Shown piece by piece: positions 1-10,845 of a stretch of 64,000 nt of DNA (its first letter is position 1; each line of letters opens with the position of its first letter). Location: positions 5,332,001-5,396,000 of the forward strand of contig JBHGNT010000018.1 in NCBI GenBank assembly GCA_043228905.1. The letters run 5' to 3'. The notes beneath the pieces are model-generated. The model saw only the letters and a list, made by a program, of their open reading frames with translations. It had not been told where the DNA came from and did no database searches. The stretch comes from Azolla caroliniana. Taxonomy: Eukaryota > Polypodiophyta. The position numbers and the translations under genes are program-made.

Positions 1-984
1 ACACATAAAACAAGCTTTTGGGTCTGTTCGTAGTATTTCTAACCTATAACGTAGCTCACTCTGAAACAATATTGCGGCACCTCAAGATCCTTAAGTAGTT
101 TGTTGACATGAAGTTTTTCTAAATACTGATTCCTAACAAAAACCTTCAACTCGTCAAAATCCTCTATTTGGGCTTTTGTGTGTTTTTACTAGGAAAAGTA
201 TATCTAATATCTCTAAAATCTTCTCTAATCGAACAAGGTTGTCTAAAGTGCAACATTACAAGTCTAAAGTGCAACATTACAATCCCACAAGGTCATCCTT
301 TTTATATTTTCTGTCAAATGGGCCACATATCATCAATTGATGGCACACGCATTTATTATCACTTGTCTATCTCCATAAAAGGCGTGATTCCCCTCTTCGC
401 GAGCCTACATGACTCATGGCATACATGTCTTGCGATGCTAAATTTGCATCTTGGTAAGGTCTTCATCCAGGTAGATAGGGTCCCCTCGAATTAAAGTCCT
501 TGGAGAATTGGTCTCTTCTTATCAAAGATCACTAGACTGGATTCTAATTCTTTAAATTAAAGCACTAGGGCTCTCTCTTTCTAGTGGTGTCACGCCCGAC
601 CCTCCATGTTTAACGTCCCATAGAATATAGCGGGGGGTTGGCCGCTTGTTGCAATTATGCCAGTGCAAGGCTCAATCAAGTGGGGAAATATATGTTGGCT
701 ATCATGGCAGACTGCAATTGGCAAATACGAACATCAGGACGGGATGACTTTGGTGATAAAAGCACAAGAGGTCTTTTTCTCCTCTAGCGGTAATGTCCAC
801 TCCACTCTTCTTAATGACAAATCTCAAGAGGTGTTGGAATTGGTCAACCCAATAACTCTTTGGATTCTATGGAAACAATGATGTAGGCGAGTCTTCTCAA
901 ACCAAACCGCACATCCAACAAGGTTACTGCAAGAGATATGGAGTGAAATTGTATCCACTTTGAAGAGCCAATATGATGGCCTTA

Positions 985-1180
985 AGGGCGGCTCCGATGG
1001 AGTTGAAAGACAACAAATAGCCTTCATCCAACAATGGTCGTCCTTTCCCTTTCTTAAGTCAGTGGGCATCCACATAAGATGGAACTATCGCGTCCCTACA
1101 AGGATTTGTACATAATCATCTCATTTGTAAAATTTTATAACTAATGGAAAGAGTATTTTTTTAGAAAAAAAGAAAGAAAA
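985..1180 (+). repeat. Dispersed repeat, copy 1 (partner at 16466-16690)
   Basis: This stretch and 16466-16690 share a long colinear similarity: the phrase caacaatggtcgtcc, then a ccctttctt block, tccacataagat and ggatttgta, ending in an A-rich tail. The second copy starts next to a TTGGCATCAGAGCC sequence resembling an initiator-Met tRNA primer site, so the repeat is probably a leftover from the leader of an LTR element. Family not identified. Confidence 0.55.
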
Positions 1181-1849
1181 AAGAGATGCACCTTCCTTGA
1201 GTCAGGTGACAAGTAAATTTAGGCATCAAGCTTGACACATTTTCTTTTCTTTGAGGGCAGTGTTTCCAATTTTTTTATTTTTTATTTTTTAATGTTTCGT
1301 TTTACTACATCTACCCATATTCTTTTAGCTTGTTCCATGTCTTTTTAAACTTATTCTTTAACTTTTTTCATCTCTTCCTTAATATCTTCTAGATAAGATA
1401 TTTTTCTGTCTTCCCTAAATTAGTAAATACCTCGAAGTTATGGATTTGTGTTTTGAGGTCGATGTTTTCTAGTTTGGGTTTTTCTATTTTGACTTTTAGT
1501 ACATCCTTTTCTTCTCATATTTTTTCATGTGTGTTTTTGCTTCTTTTGCCCATTTTTTTATATCATTCTCGATTTTTACTAGACCATTAAAAATGTCTAA
1601 GAAATCATTCTTACTAATGACCTCATCATGTATTTCTTTAATTTCCTTAAGTCGTTTGGAATTCATTTTAGCGTACAGGGAGCAATATATGAAGAGAGGA
1701 GAGAAAACCTAACCAAGCTTGTGTGGACAAACCATTCACTTTGGTGGGTTTGTGAGCATTTTGTCGATTACTTATGCATCCACGCAACACGCAACAACAC
1801 CATAATAGGAGGGAAGTAAGTCAAATGTAGGGGAGCACGACTATCTCAA

Positions 1850-1850
<1 letters not shown>

Positions 1851-1882
<32 letters not shown>
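1851..1882. repeat. (CA)n microsatellite
   Basis: Sixteen uninterrupted CA dinucleotides. Confidence 0.95.
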
Positions 1883-1886
<4 letters not shown>

Positions 1887-2278
1887 AGAGAATTAGACAC
1901 TCATGATAAAACCCTTGTTATCTAGAGCTAAAGCTAGTTTGGGCCAAACTGGTTTAGGCTTGATTGGTTTGGCTCAAATCGGTTAAGCCTTCCAATTGGG
2001 TTTAGGGATCAATTGGGTGTAGGTTCGACAACCCCTAAATCGCTCTAGGTTTTCGTCAGCCGACCAAGGATTGGTTGAATCAGTCCGTAGTTCTGCGCCT
2101 GAACCACGAATGACATGCAAAAGTGTGATGATTGTGTTCAATCATACATTCATCAAAAGGTGTTCAGGGGCTTTTTTTGTGTGTGTCTACATGGATCTTA
2201 TTTTCAAAGATGCCCCCCCCCCCCCCTCTCTCTCTCTTTCATAAAATCAAAAACATTTTTATTACTCTTCAAACACAT

Positions 2279-2290
2279 TATAAATTTATA
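2279..2290 (+). promoter_or_regulatory. Possible TATA box of the left RLK gene
   Basis: TATAAATTTATA lies 80 bp before the chosen ATG at 2370. The region corresponds to a single copy of the unit that is repeated four times upstream of the right-arm paralogue. Position and sequence are suggestive only. Confidence 0.4.
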
Positions 2291-2369
2291 TGTATGTTGG
2301 TTGTATGTACTCTTCAAAAAACACATTGAAAGACTTTGTTCCAAGAACAAAAGAACACTCTGTTCCCCT

Positions 2370-4892
2370 ATGGCTCCCCAATTCCTCTTCTTCTTCTTCT
2401 TCTTCCTTCTTCTTCCTCTGTTTCCTAGCTCCCATGTCAGAGGAGTCATGGCAACACGATGGTACGAGGCCGGCATGGAAAATGCACATTTCTGGGCTAG
2501 TACTTCTACTTCTTTCTCTGCATACTGGCTCTCTGATAATGGAAACTTCACCTTTGGCTTCAAATCCTTAGGCCCCCAACAATACCTTCTCTGCATTTGG
2601 ATGACTGCAGACACAAACAAAACCCCTCTTTGGTGGCCGCCCATCGATAACCCTGTTCTCTCACAGAACGGAGCCATTCTCTCCTTCACACAAAATGGAA
2701 ACCTTGAGCTTTTTAATGGAAACCTGCAGATAATTTGGAACGCTCCTACCTTGAATGCTTCATTCGCAAAGCTTCGAAACAATGGAAATCTTCAGCTTCT
2801 CGATGGGACAAAGGAAAATATACTCTGGCAAAGCTTCATTGACCGACGTGACACCCTAATAGTGAACCCAAGAGATGATGATTCTAGTTACCCATTAACT
2901 TCTTTACTGATTAATCAAACTGTTCTATTGCAATCTCAGTCAAGCTATGTTTCCGGAAGGTTCCATCTTGAGATTGATGAATACCCAAATATTTCTTTAC
3001 ACGCATTTGATAGTGCCCATAATGTGGATTTTGTTTATGCATTTGCGCAATTGAATGTGACTGAAGATTTTTTTGGCCTTACCGGAGACAGGGGGAAAAT
3101 ATATAAAGTAAATTCATCCATGTCTACAACTCTTCTTCGATTAGACCCTGATGGAAACCTGAGGATCTATGTCTGGAATACCTTGCTGTCAACATGGGAC
3201 AAGACATGGCAACTTATTGACAACAAATGCTTTACAGGAAGCCCTTGTGGCGTGTTCGGCATTTGCAAGGAAAATATAGATGGGTCTCTTGGTTGCACCT
3301 GTCCAGCCGGTTATAAAGCCCTGGATCCCCACTCTAATTCACTCGGGTGTAATAGTAGCTTCAACCTGACCAGTGCATGTGATAAATCGGGTGGTAATGA
3401 TAGTGATGGGTGGTTCTACATGGCTGAAAACAGGCAAAGTGATTATAGCTTCAATGACTTGACCCAAAGGAATGGCACTGATATAGAGGGTTGCAAAAAA
3501 CTATGCTTGGACGATTGTCATTGTATTGCGGCATCATTTAGGACAAGTGACGAAATGTGTGTACTAATGGGTAACCAAAACACATCACTTTTCATGAATG
3601 GCTACTTCAAAGATGGTAGTACTCTATTGATGAAGGTATTGGTCTCGACGAGTAATGGAAGGGTGAAGAAACGGGTGGTTGTTGTCTGGGTAGGTGTGGT
3701 GATCGCCATGGTAGTTATGGTCATTGCCATTGGCATCATAAGTAGGTGGTTGAAGAGAAACCAAGGCCATGGATGTGGACCGATGATGTTTGGAAAGAGC
3801 AGAGGTTTTGAGTATCGAGTGATGATGGGAGATGGTGGACCCATCAAGTTTACATACCGTCAGCTGGTAGAGGCAACTCAGAATTTCAGTGAGTTGTTGG
3901 GTGAAGGGGGCTTTGGGAGAGTATACAAAGGCAGAATCATAGTGATAGTCGACAAAGGGGGAAATGCAATAGAAAAGAGACTCCCTGTTGCTGTGAAGGT
4001 ACTGAAAAGCAGCAGTGGTGGAGACCATGCAGAAGCTGAAAAGCAATTCAAGGCAGAAGTGGGCACTCTTGGCAAGATCCATCACATCAATTTAGTCTCA
4101 CTATTGGGCTACTCCATCAGAGAGCGAGCTGAAGAGAAGAGTATCTTAGTATATGAATACCTAGAAAATGGATCCTTGAGCAAGTTCCTCTCCGAAGAAG
4201 CGAAGCCACCGCCGTCATGGGGAGCTCGGTATTCTATAGCTCTTGGAACCGCACGAGGCATTGCATATCTTCATCATGACTGCAAGCCACAGATATTGCA
4301 CTGTGACATAAAGCCTCAGAATGTGCTCTTAGACCATGATTTTATGGTGAAAGTCGCCGACTTTGGACTGGCGAGGCAGTTCGAAGAATTGAATAGTCAC
4401 TTAACTATGTCTTGCATACGAGGGACAAGGGGCTACATGGCCCCCGAATGGTTGAAAACTGTGGAGATCACATCGAAAGCAGATGTCTACAGCTATGGTA
4501 TGGTGCTACTAGAGCTTGTGAGGGGATTTCCTGAGAGAGGAGATGATGGTGAATCACTTGTGGAGTGGGCATACCAGTTCATTTCATCAAACCAAGAAGG
4601 GGAACATAAAGAACCAAGCATTTCAATTGGAGAAGGGGACCCAGTAGTTAACTTGTTACAACCAGATAAGTTAAAGGAGAGTATCGAGAAAATCCGACTC
4701 TTGAAAATTGGGCTGTGGTGCGTTCAGTATCAGCCTCAGTTACGGCCATCGATGTTACGGATTCTTCAGCTCCTCGAAGGAAATGATATCGAAGTCAGTT
4801 TCCCTCCTTACCCATCTTCCAGATTGGTCTTAGAAGGTAATGAAGACCATAGCACTTCTACAAATATAAATTCCTACATCTTTGCAAGGTAG
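2370..4892 (+). CDS. G-type lectin S-receptor-like serine/threonine kinase (left arm)
   Basis: Predicted plasma-membrane receptor kinase of 840 residues in one exon. From the N terminus: hydrophobic signal peptide (about 1-25, with a Phe run), bulb-type lectin/S-domain (about 30-280), EGF-like cysteine cluster starting near 286 (CFTGSPCGVFGIC), PAN/apple-like domain (about 335-425), transmembrane helix (about 435-458, VVVVWVGVVIAMVVMVIAIGI), then a kinase domain. The kinase has a GEGGFG loop (about 510), VAVK lysine, HCDIKPQN catalytic loop (about 643), DFG and APEW. The catalytic loop has Cys before Asp, so it is a non-RD kinase, a class often tied to immune signalling in plants. The frame is open back to 2115, but the ATG at 2370 is chosen because it starts the signal peptide and matches the paralogue at 10411. 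Ligand unknown. Confidence 0.9.
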   Translation: MAPQFLFFFFFFLLLPLFPSSHVRGVMATRWYEAGMENAHFWASTSTSFSAYWLSDNGNFTFGFKSLGPQQYLLCIWMTADTNKTPLWWPPIDNPVLSQNGAILSFTQNGNLELFNGNLQIIWNAPTLNASFAKLRNNGNLQLLDGTKENILWQSFIDRRDTLIVNPRDDDSSYPLTSLLINQTVLLQSQSSYVSGRFHLEIDEYPNISLHAFDSAHNVDFVYAFAQLNVTEDFFGLTGDRGKIYKVNSSMSTTLLRLDPDGNLRIYVWNTLLSTWDKTWQLIDNKCFTGSPCGVFGICKENIDGSLGCTCPAGYKALDPHSNSLGCNSSFNLTSACDKSGGNDSDGWFYMAENRQSDYSFNDLTQRNGTDIEGCKKLCLDDCHCIAASFRTSDEMCVLMGNQNTSLFMNGYFKDGSTLLMKVLVSTSNGRVKKRVVVVWVGVVIAMVVMVIAIGIISRWLKRNQGHGCGPMMFGKSRGFEYRVMMGDGGPIKFTYRQLVEATQNFSELLGEGGFGRVYKGRIIVIVDKGGNAIEKRLPVAVKVLKSSSGGDHAEAEKQFKAEVGTLGKIHHINLVSLLGYSIRERAEEKSILVYEYLENGSLSKFLSEEAKPPPSWGARYSIALGTARGIAYLHHDCKPQILHCDIKPQNVLLDHDFMVKVADFGLARQFEELNSHLTMSCIRGTRGYMAPEWLKTVEITSKADVYSYGMVLLELVRGFPERGDDGESLVEWAYQFISSNQEGEHKEPSISIGEGDPVVNLLQPDKLKESIEKIRLLKIGLWCVQYQPQLRPSMLRILQLLEGNDIEVSFPPYPSSRLVLEGNEDHSTSTNINSYIFAR

Positions 4893-7800
4893 CTAGCAAG
4901 CAATTCACATTCAACATCCAGCAAACTCATGGATAAAAATGGGGCTCTAGTATATATCAGTATATGCTACTGTATAGTACATTTTGGTATATGAATCTAC
5001 ATACATATACATGTATATATACTACATATATTTGTTATTCAACATAATCTTTGACAGGAGCCATCATAAGTATATTGCCTGGGTTTTGCCTTTGTTTTCA
5101 TGAAATGGTTTATATATAAACATTTCAACAATTGCAAGAAGTGTTGCTGGTTCCATTATGATTCCAAATCGTGCTTTCCTATGTCTAAACATAAGAGCTT
5201 AAATCATATGGTAAAATAATGCATACTACTTTCCTAAGAAAACTTAACACTGTCGTTCAAAATAGTGACTGAAATTTGAGCATAATAATTTTTCATTGCA
5301 ATAGACAGAGAAGGCCTATCCTAATCATCTTCGTCTCAATTATTGGTGAAGAATACAAACCTACCTTATATTTTCTGTTACATTCACATGTTCCCCAATG
5401 AATAGTAGGCCTTCTTTGATCCAATTAATAGCACATTCATTCCATCTAATATTGGAGGGTACAAACCTAAATTATTTGAAGATTTCTACTTCGGTTTGGA
5501 AGAGTCTCAACAAGCATTATCTATGTTGTAGACATATTAACATTCATTCAATTGCTAGCATGCAAAACATCTACACGATTTGTGTGTACCTTTACTATAT
5601 ATTCCATAAAAGCAATGTATCATGCGTGTATAACAAAAGTATGATTGCGACATTCATAATTGTAAACTCTTCATGCCCTTTTGTTGTACAAACTCATCAC
5701 AAGTGTGTCCCACTTCATCAATGCTACAAGAGTGAGTGGGACTTGGAAACCTTTTTACGGGGCCCGGGATTGCATGAGTGCACAAAAGGCATGAATGCAC
5801 ATATCTAGTAGACATTAGGGATTGGATTGAGGCTATATAATGCCCACAAGGTTTGAAAATTTTCATTCCATCACTTTGTATTAATATTATATTCATTTCA
5901 AACTTCCCGATAGACTCTTTAACTGATTGATGACCACACCCAATATGTGTCATACAAAGAAAAGAAAATCCATTACTTATTCAAACCATTGTATTTACAA
6001 GTTGGAAAGATTAAATTTTGGATATGAGCAAACAACTAATAGGTTTCATTGATTATCACGTTATGTTTTATTAAACGCATTTGTTGATATCATCTAATGT
6101 GATGATTTGAAACAAATCCACTCTACGAAGGATGTATAAGATGGCATGCAATTATTTGGCAATTCCAGCTTCATTAGTCCCTTCAGAGGAAACTAACTCC
6201 AAAGCTCGTTATAACTTTTAGGTGGAGATGTGCATTACATTGTGATTGGATTTATTTCATAGTGTAAACATTTCTATATCCGAAGATATTAATGATGCAT
6301 ACAATAGTTTAGATATGGGATGATGTTATGGAATGCTTTGATTTGTCGAGAACAACCTTGTAGAAAGTGTGCACATCGTCATTGAAGGGAAAGAGAGATG
6401 AGAGATGGTTAGCTAATTTCATTTCGCTTATATAAATAATTTAAGGAAAACAGAGCCACTCGTACTTTTAGAAGAAAATGACCATATTTGCAAGGCCTTT
6501 GTGTGTATTTGTTTCTTTTTGTATAATCATTATCGGTTTTGATTTTTTTTCAATGAGTCAATTTATTGTTGTTTGCTCTTATAATGTCAGTTGTCCTAAT
6601 CAGACAATGTTTGCCCATATCCAAATATAAATCCATCTTTCCAAAACGTACATACAAATGGTTTGAATAAATAATGGATTTTCTTTACTTTGAATGACAT
6701 ATATTGGGTATGGTCATCTATAAGTCAAGGCATCTATTGGGAAGTTTGAAATCACTGAACATAAATTTAATACGAAATGACAGATCAAAAAATTTCAAAC
6801 CTTGTGGGCATTATAGGGCTCTCAAACCAATCCTTATGTCTAATAGATATTTGCATTCCTGCCTTTTTGTGCAATCATGCATTCCCGGGCCCTTAAAAAG
6901 GCTTCCAAGTCCCACTCACTCTTGTAGTAGCATTGATGAAGTGGGACACGTTTGTGATGAGTTTGTGCCACAAGAGGGCATGAAAAGGTTACAATTATGA
7001 ATGTTGCAATCATACTTTTGTTAAACACAAAAAAACAATACATTGCTTTTATGAATTATAGAGCCTGGAGATGTTTTGCATGCTAGCAATTGATAGAATA
7101 TTAATGTCTAAAACATAAATAATGTTTGTTACGACTCTCAACAAGGATAAGCCATGCTTTGCCTATGAATCAAACTCTTCCAAACCTTACTAGATATCTT
7201 GAAATAATTTAGGTTTGTACCCACCAATAGTAGATGGAATGAATGTGCTATTAACTGCTTCAAAGAGGGCCAATTATTCATTGGGCGGACGTGTGAATGT
7301 AAGAGAAATCGTAAGGTAGGATTGCATTCCTCACCAAGACTCCAGAATTAGATGATTAGGATGGGACTTCTTTGTCTATCGCAATGAAATTTTTTATGCT
7401 TAAACTTCAATCAAACATTGGACAACCAAGCCCTATGACCGTCATCATCACCATGCATTATCATAATCTCATCTTTCACAGCATCAAGATTCATCTTTGT
7501 GTTAACAATGCCAATGAATGGATCCATGATATGAGGTGTTCACCTTAGCCTCATGCCACATTTTACCATATGATTTAAGATCTTATGTTTAGACATTGGC
7601 CAATTTGGAATCATAGATGGGTGCATAATGATATAATGGAACCAACAACTCTTCTTGCAATTGTTCAAGGTGTTTACATACACTTCATTACATGAAAAGA
7701 AAGGCAAATGCCGGCTATATACATATGATGGCTCCTGTCAAAGATTATGTTGACAAATATAAGTAGGATATATACATGTATATGTATGTAGATTCATATA

Positions 7801-7894
7801 CCAAAAATGTATTATGCAGTGGCATATACTGATACACTGGAGCCCCATTTTTATCCATTAGTTTGCTGGACGTTGAATGTGAATTGCTTGCTAG
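4893..7894. other. Interval between convergent RLK genes
   Basis: Contains the 3' flanks of both genes, which are reverse complements of each other with small indels, and the unique spacer 6036-6611. Short frames at 5398-5808 (+) and 6704-7000 (+), and their antisense partners, are the same duplicated sequence read on both strands. Their frames are not conserved between arms, so I do not call a gene. No RNA gene recognised. Confidence 0.6.
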
Positions 7895-10411
7895 CTACCT
7901 TGCAGAGATGTAAGAATTTATAGTTGTAGAGGTACTATAGTCTTCATTACCTTCTAAGGCCACTCTAGAAGATGGGTAAGGAGGGATCTTGACTTCGATA
8001 TCATTTCCCTCGAGGAGCTGAAGAATCCGCAACATCGATGGCCGTAACTGAGGCTGATACTGAACGCACCATAGCCCAATTTTCAAGAGTTGGGTTTTCT
8101 CGATACCCTCCTTTAGCTTATCTGGTTGTAACAAATTCACTGCTGGGTCCCCTTCTCCATTTGAAATGCTTGCTTCCTTATGTTCCCCATCTTGGTTTGA
8201 TGAAATGAACTGGTATGCCCAATCCACAAGTGATTCACCATCATCTCCTCTCTCAGGAAATCCCCTCACAAGCTCTAGTAGCACCATACCATAGCTGTAG
8301 ACATCTGCTTTCGATGTGATCTCAACGGTTCTCAACCATTCGGGAGCCATGTAGCCCCTTGTCCCTCGTATACAAGACATAGTTAAGTGGCTATTCAATT
8401 CTTCGAACTGCCTTGCCAGTCCGAAGTCAGCGACTTTCACCATAAAATCATGGTCTAAGAGCACATTCTGAGGCTTTATGTCACAGTGCAATATCTGTGG
8501 CGTGCACTCATGATGAAGGTATGCAATGCCTCGTGCGGTCCCTAGAGCTATAGAGTACCGTGCTCCCCATGAGAGTGGTGGTTCCACCTCTTCCGAGAGG
8601 AACTTGCTCAAGGATCCATTTTCTAAGTATTCATATACTAAGATACTCTTCTCTTGAGCTCGCTCTCTGATGCAGTAGCCCAGAAGTGAGACTAGATTGA
8701 TGTGATGGATCTTGCCAAGAGTGCCCACTTCTGCCTTGAATTGCTTTTCAGCTTCTGCATGACCCCCACCTCTGCTGCTTTTCAGTACCTTCACAGCAAC
8801 AGGGAGTCTCTTTTCTCTTGCATTCCCCCCCTTGTCGACTATCACAATGATTCTGCCTTTGTATACTCTCCCAAAGCCTCCTTCACCCAACAACTCACTG
8901 AAATTCTGAGTTGCCTCTACCAGCTGCTGGTATGTGAACTTAATGGGTCCACCATCGCCCATCATCACTCGATACTCAAAACCTCTGCTCTTTCCGAACA
9001 TCATCGGTCCACATCCATGGCCACGATTTCTCTTCAACCACCTACTCATGATGCCAATGGCAATGACCATAACTACCATGGCAATTACCACACCTACCCA
9101 GACAATCTTCACCCTTCCATTACTTGTCGAGACCAATACCTTCATCAATAGAGTACTACCATCTTTGAAGTAGCCATTCATAAGAAGTGATGTGTTTTGG
9201 TTACCCATCAGGACACAAGTTTTGTCACTCATCCTAAATGATGCTGCAATACAATGACAATTGTCCAAGCATAGTTTTTTGCAACCCTCTATATCAGTAC
9301 CATTCCATTGGGTCAAGTCATTGAAGCTATAATCACTTTGCTTGTTTTCGGCCATGTAAAACTGCCCGTCCGTATTATTACCGCCTGATTTATCACATGC
9401 ACTGGTCAGGCTGAAGCTACTATTACACCCGAGTGAATTAGAGTGGGGATCCAGGGCTTTATATCCGGCTGGACAGGTGCAACCAAGAGACCCATCTATG
9501 TTTTCCTTGCAAATGCCGTAGGCGCCACAAGGGCTTCCTATCAAGCATTTGTTGTCAATAAGTTGCCATGTCTTGTCCCATGTGGACAGCAAGGTATTCC
9601 AGACATAGATCCTCAGGTTTCCGTCAGGGTCTAATCGAAGAAGAGTTGCAGACATGGATGAATTTACTTTATATATTTTACCTCCGTCTCCCTTAAGCCC
9701 CAATGAATCTTCAGTCATATTCAATTGTGCAAATGCATAAACAAAATCTACATTATGGGCACTATCAAATGCGTGTAAAGAAACATTTGGGTATTCATCA
9801 ATCTCAAGATGGAACCTTCCGGAAACATAGTTCGACTGAGATTGCAATAGAATACTTTTATCGATCAGTAAAGAAGTTAATGGGTAACGAGAATCATCTG
9901 AATCTCTTGGGTTCACTATTAGAATGTCATGGCGGTCACTGAAGCTTTGCCAGAGTATATTTTCCTTTGTCACATCGAGAAGCTGAAGATTTCCATTGTT
10001 TTGGAACCTCGCGAATGAAGCATTCACAGTGGGGGCGTTCCAAACGATCTGTAGGTTCCCATTAGTAAGCTCAAGCTTTCCATTGCGTGCGAAGGTGAGA
10101 CTGGCTCCATCCTGTGAGAGAATAGGGTTATCGGTGGGAGGCCACCAGAGAGGTGTTTTTTTTGGGTCTGCAGTCATCCAGATGCAGAGGAGGTACTGTT
10201 GGGGGCCTAAGGATTTGAAGCCAAAGGTGAAGTTTCCATTATCAGAGAGCCAGTATGCAGAGAAAGAGGTAGAAGTACTAGCCCAGAAACGGGCATCGGT
10301 GCTGCCGGCCTCGTACCATCGTGTTGCCATGGCTCCTCCGCCATGGGAGCTAGGAAACAGAGGAAGAAGAAGAAGAAGAAGAAGGAAGAAGAAGAAGAAT
10401 TGGGGGGCCAT
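7895..10411 (-). CDS. G-type lectin S-receptor-like serine/threonine kinase (right arm)
   Basis: Intronless 838-residue paralogue of the gene at 2370-4892, reading toward it. It has the same order: signal peptide with Phe/Leu runs, bulb-lectin/S-domain, EGF-like cluster (CLIGSPCGAYGIC), PAN-like domain, membrane span (IVWVGVVIAMVVMVIAIGIM) and a kinase with GEGGFG, VAVK, HCDIKPQN, DFG and APEW. All catalytic residues I can see are present and the frame has no stops, so it looks functional. Differences from the left copy are mostly single substitutions, plus a few missing residues before the membrane span. The non-RD catalytic loop is retained. Expected at the plasma membrane with the lectin region outside; substrate and ligand are unknown. 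Confidence 0.9.
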   Translation of the reverse strand: MAPQFFFFFLLLLLLLPLFPSSHGGGAMATRWYEAGSTDARFWASTSTSFSAYWLSDNGNFTFGFKSLGPQQYLLCIWMTADPKKTPLWWPPTDNPILSQDGASLTFARNGKLELTNGNLQIVWNAPTVNASFARFQNNGNLQLLDVTKENILWQSFSDRHDILIVNPRDSDDSRYPLTSLLIDKSILLQSQSNYVSGRFHLEIDEYPNVSLHAFDSAHNVDFVYAFAQLNMTEDSLGLKGDGGKIYKVNSSMSATLLRLDPDGNLRIYVWNTLLSTWDKTWQLIDNKCLIGSPCGAYGICKENIDGSLGCTCPAGYKALDPHSNSLGCNSSFSLTSACDKSGGNNTDGQFYMAENKQSDYSFNDLTQWNGTDIEGCKKLCLDNCHCIAASFRMSDKTCVLMGNQNTSLLMNGYFKDGSTLLMKVLVSTSNGRVKIVWVGVVIAMVVMVIAIGIMSRWLKRNRGHGCGPMMFGKSRGFEYRVMMGDGGPIKFTYQQLVEATQNFSELLGEGGFGRVYKGRIIVIVDKGGNAREKRLPVAVKVLKSSRGGGHAEAEKQFKAEVGTLGKIHHINLVSLLGYCIRERAQEKSILVYEYLENGSLSKFLSEEVEPPLSWGARYSIALGTARGIAYLHHECTPQILHCDIKPQNVLLDHDFMVKVADFGLARQFEELNSHLTMSCIRGTRGYMAPEWLRTVEITSKADVYSYGMVLLELVRGFPERGDDGESLVDWAYQFISSNQDGEHKEASISNGEGDPAVNLLQPDKLKEGIEKTQLLKIGLWCVQYQPQLRPSMLRILQLLEGNDIEVKIPPYPSSRVALEGNEDYSTSTTINSYISAR

Positions 10412-10452
10412 GGAGGAACAGAGTGTTTGTTTGTTGGTCTTTCAATGTGTTT

Positions 10453-10676
10453 GTTTGGAGAGTTATGTTTAAATGTAATGTTTATAAATTATAAATGTGT
10501 TTGATTTATGTTTGGAGAGTTATGTTTAAATGTAATGTATAAAATCATAATGTGTTTGATTTATGTTTGGAGAGTTATGTTTAAATGTAATGTATAAAAT
10601 CATAATGTGTTTGATTTTATGTTTGGGAGAGTTATGTTTAAATGTAATGTTAATAAATTATAAATGTGTTTGATTT
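10453..10676 (-). promoter_or_regulatory. Four-fold tandem repeat in the promoter/5' leader of the right RLK
   Basis: Units begin with gtttggagag (gtttgggaga in the last) at 10453, 10510, 10565 and 10621, a period of 55-57 bp, about 40-265 bp before the ATG at 10411. Each unit carries an AT-rich core (tttataaattataaat or tataaaatcataat) that on the minus strand could act as a TATA-like element. The left-arm paralogue has about one corresponding unit (around 2240-2335). Confidence 0.75.
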
Positions 10677-10845
10677 GATGAAGACAGAGAGGGAGGGCAT
10701 CTTTGAAAATAAGGTCCATGTAGACCCAAGAAAAAAATCCCCTCAACAACTCTACATTATGATGAATCAAATGATTATTCCTGAATGTATGGATGAACAC
10801 AATCATCGTACTTTACTTTATTTTGTCATTCGTGGTTCTTGTTTG

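Larger units (their letters stand above)
1..2099. other. Left flank without a confident gene
   Basis: AT-rich sequence with only short, low-complexity reading frames on both strands. I recognise no protein domain. It includes a dispersed repeat (985-1180), a (CA)n run (1851-1882) and T-rich stretches around 1250-1650. Short frames at 168-494 and 657-881 have no recognisable motif and are probably chance or decayed transposon sequence. Confidence 0.6.
2100..6035 (+). repeat. Left arm of large inverted duplication
   Basis: The arm begins near a shared gaaccacgaatgac and runs through the upstream region, the whole RLK gene and about 1.1 kb of 3' flank. The right arm is 6612-10845 in opposite orientation. 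Shared blocks outside the gene include acatggatcttattttc (near 2190) and its complement near 10713, the block around 5641-5800 with its complement around 6845-7015, and the block around 5955-6030 with its complement around 6612-6700. Similarity stops inside a roughly 575-bp spacer (6036-6611). Outside the outer ends I see no further match. Confidence 0.85.
6612..10845 (-). repeat. Right arm of large inverted duplication
   Basis: Reverse-complement partner of 2100-6035, carrying the second RLK gene. It is slightly longer than the left arm, partly because the promoter unit at 10453-10676 is present four times here and about once in the left arm. The arms differ by scattered substitutions and short indels, so the duplication is not brand new. 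Confidence 0.85.

Noticed and set aside
2115-2369. N-terminal extension of the left RLK frame upstream of 2370
   Set aside because: Low-complexity and absent from the right-arm paralogue; the ATG at 2370 begins a signal peptide conserved in both copies.
5398-5808. A small conserved gene between the convergent RLKs
   Set aside because: The sequence recurs in the other arm (complement near 6845-7015), but reading frames are shifted and broken there, so conservation reflects duplication rather than coding.
8702-9173. Open frames on the plus strand inside the right RLK gene (and the equivalents at 3602-4085 on the minus strand)
   Set aside because: Antisense shadows of the kinase-coding sequence; present in both copies only because the sense strand is conserved.
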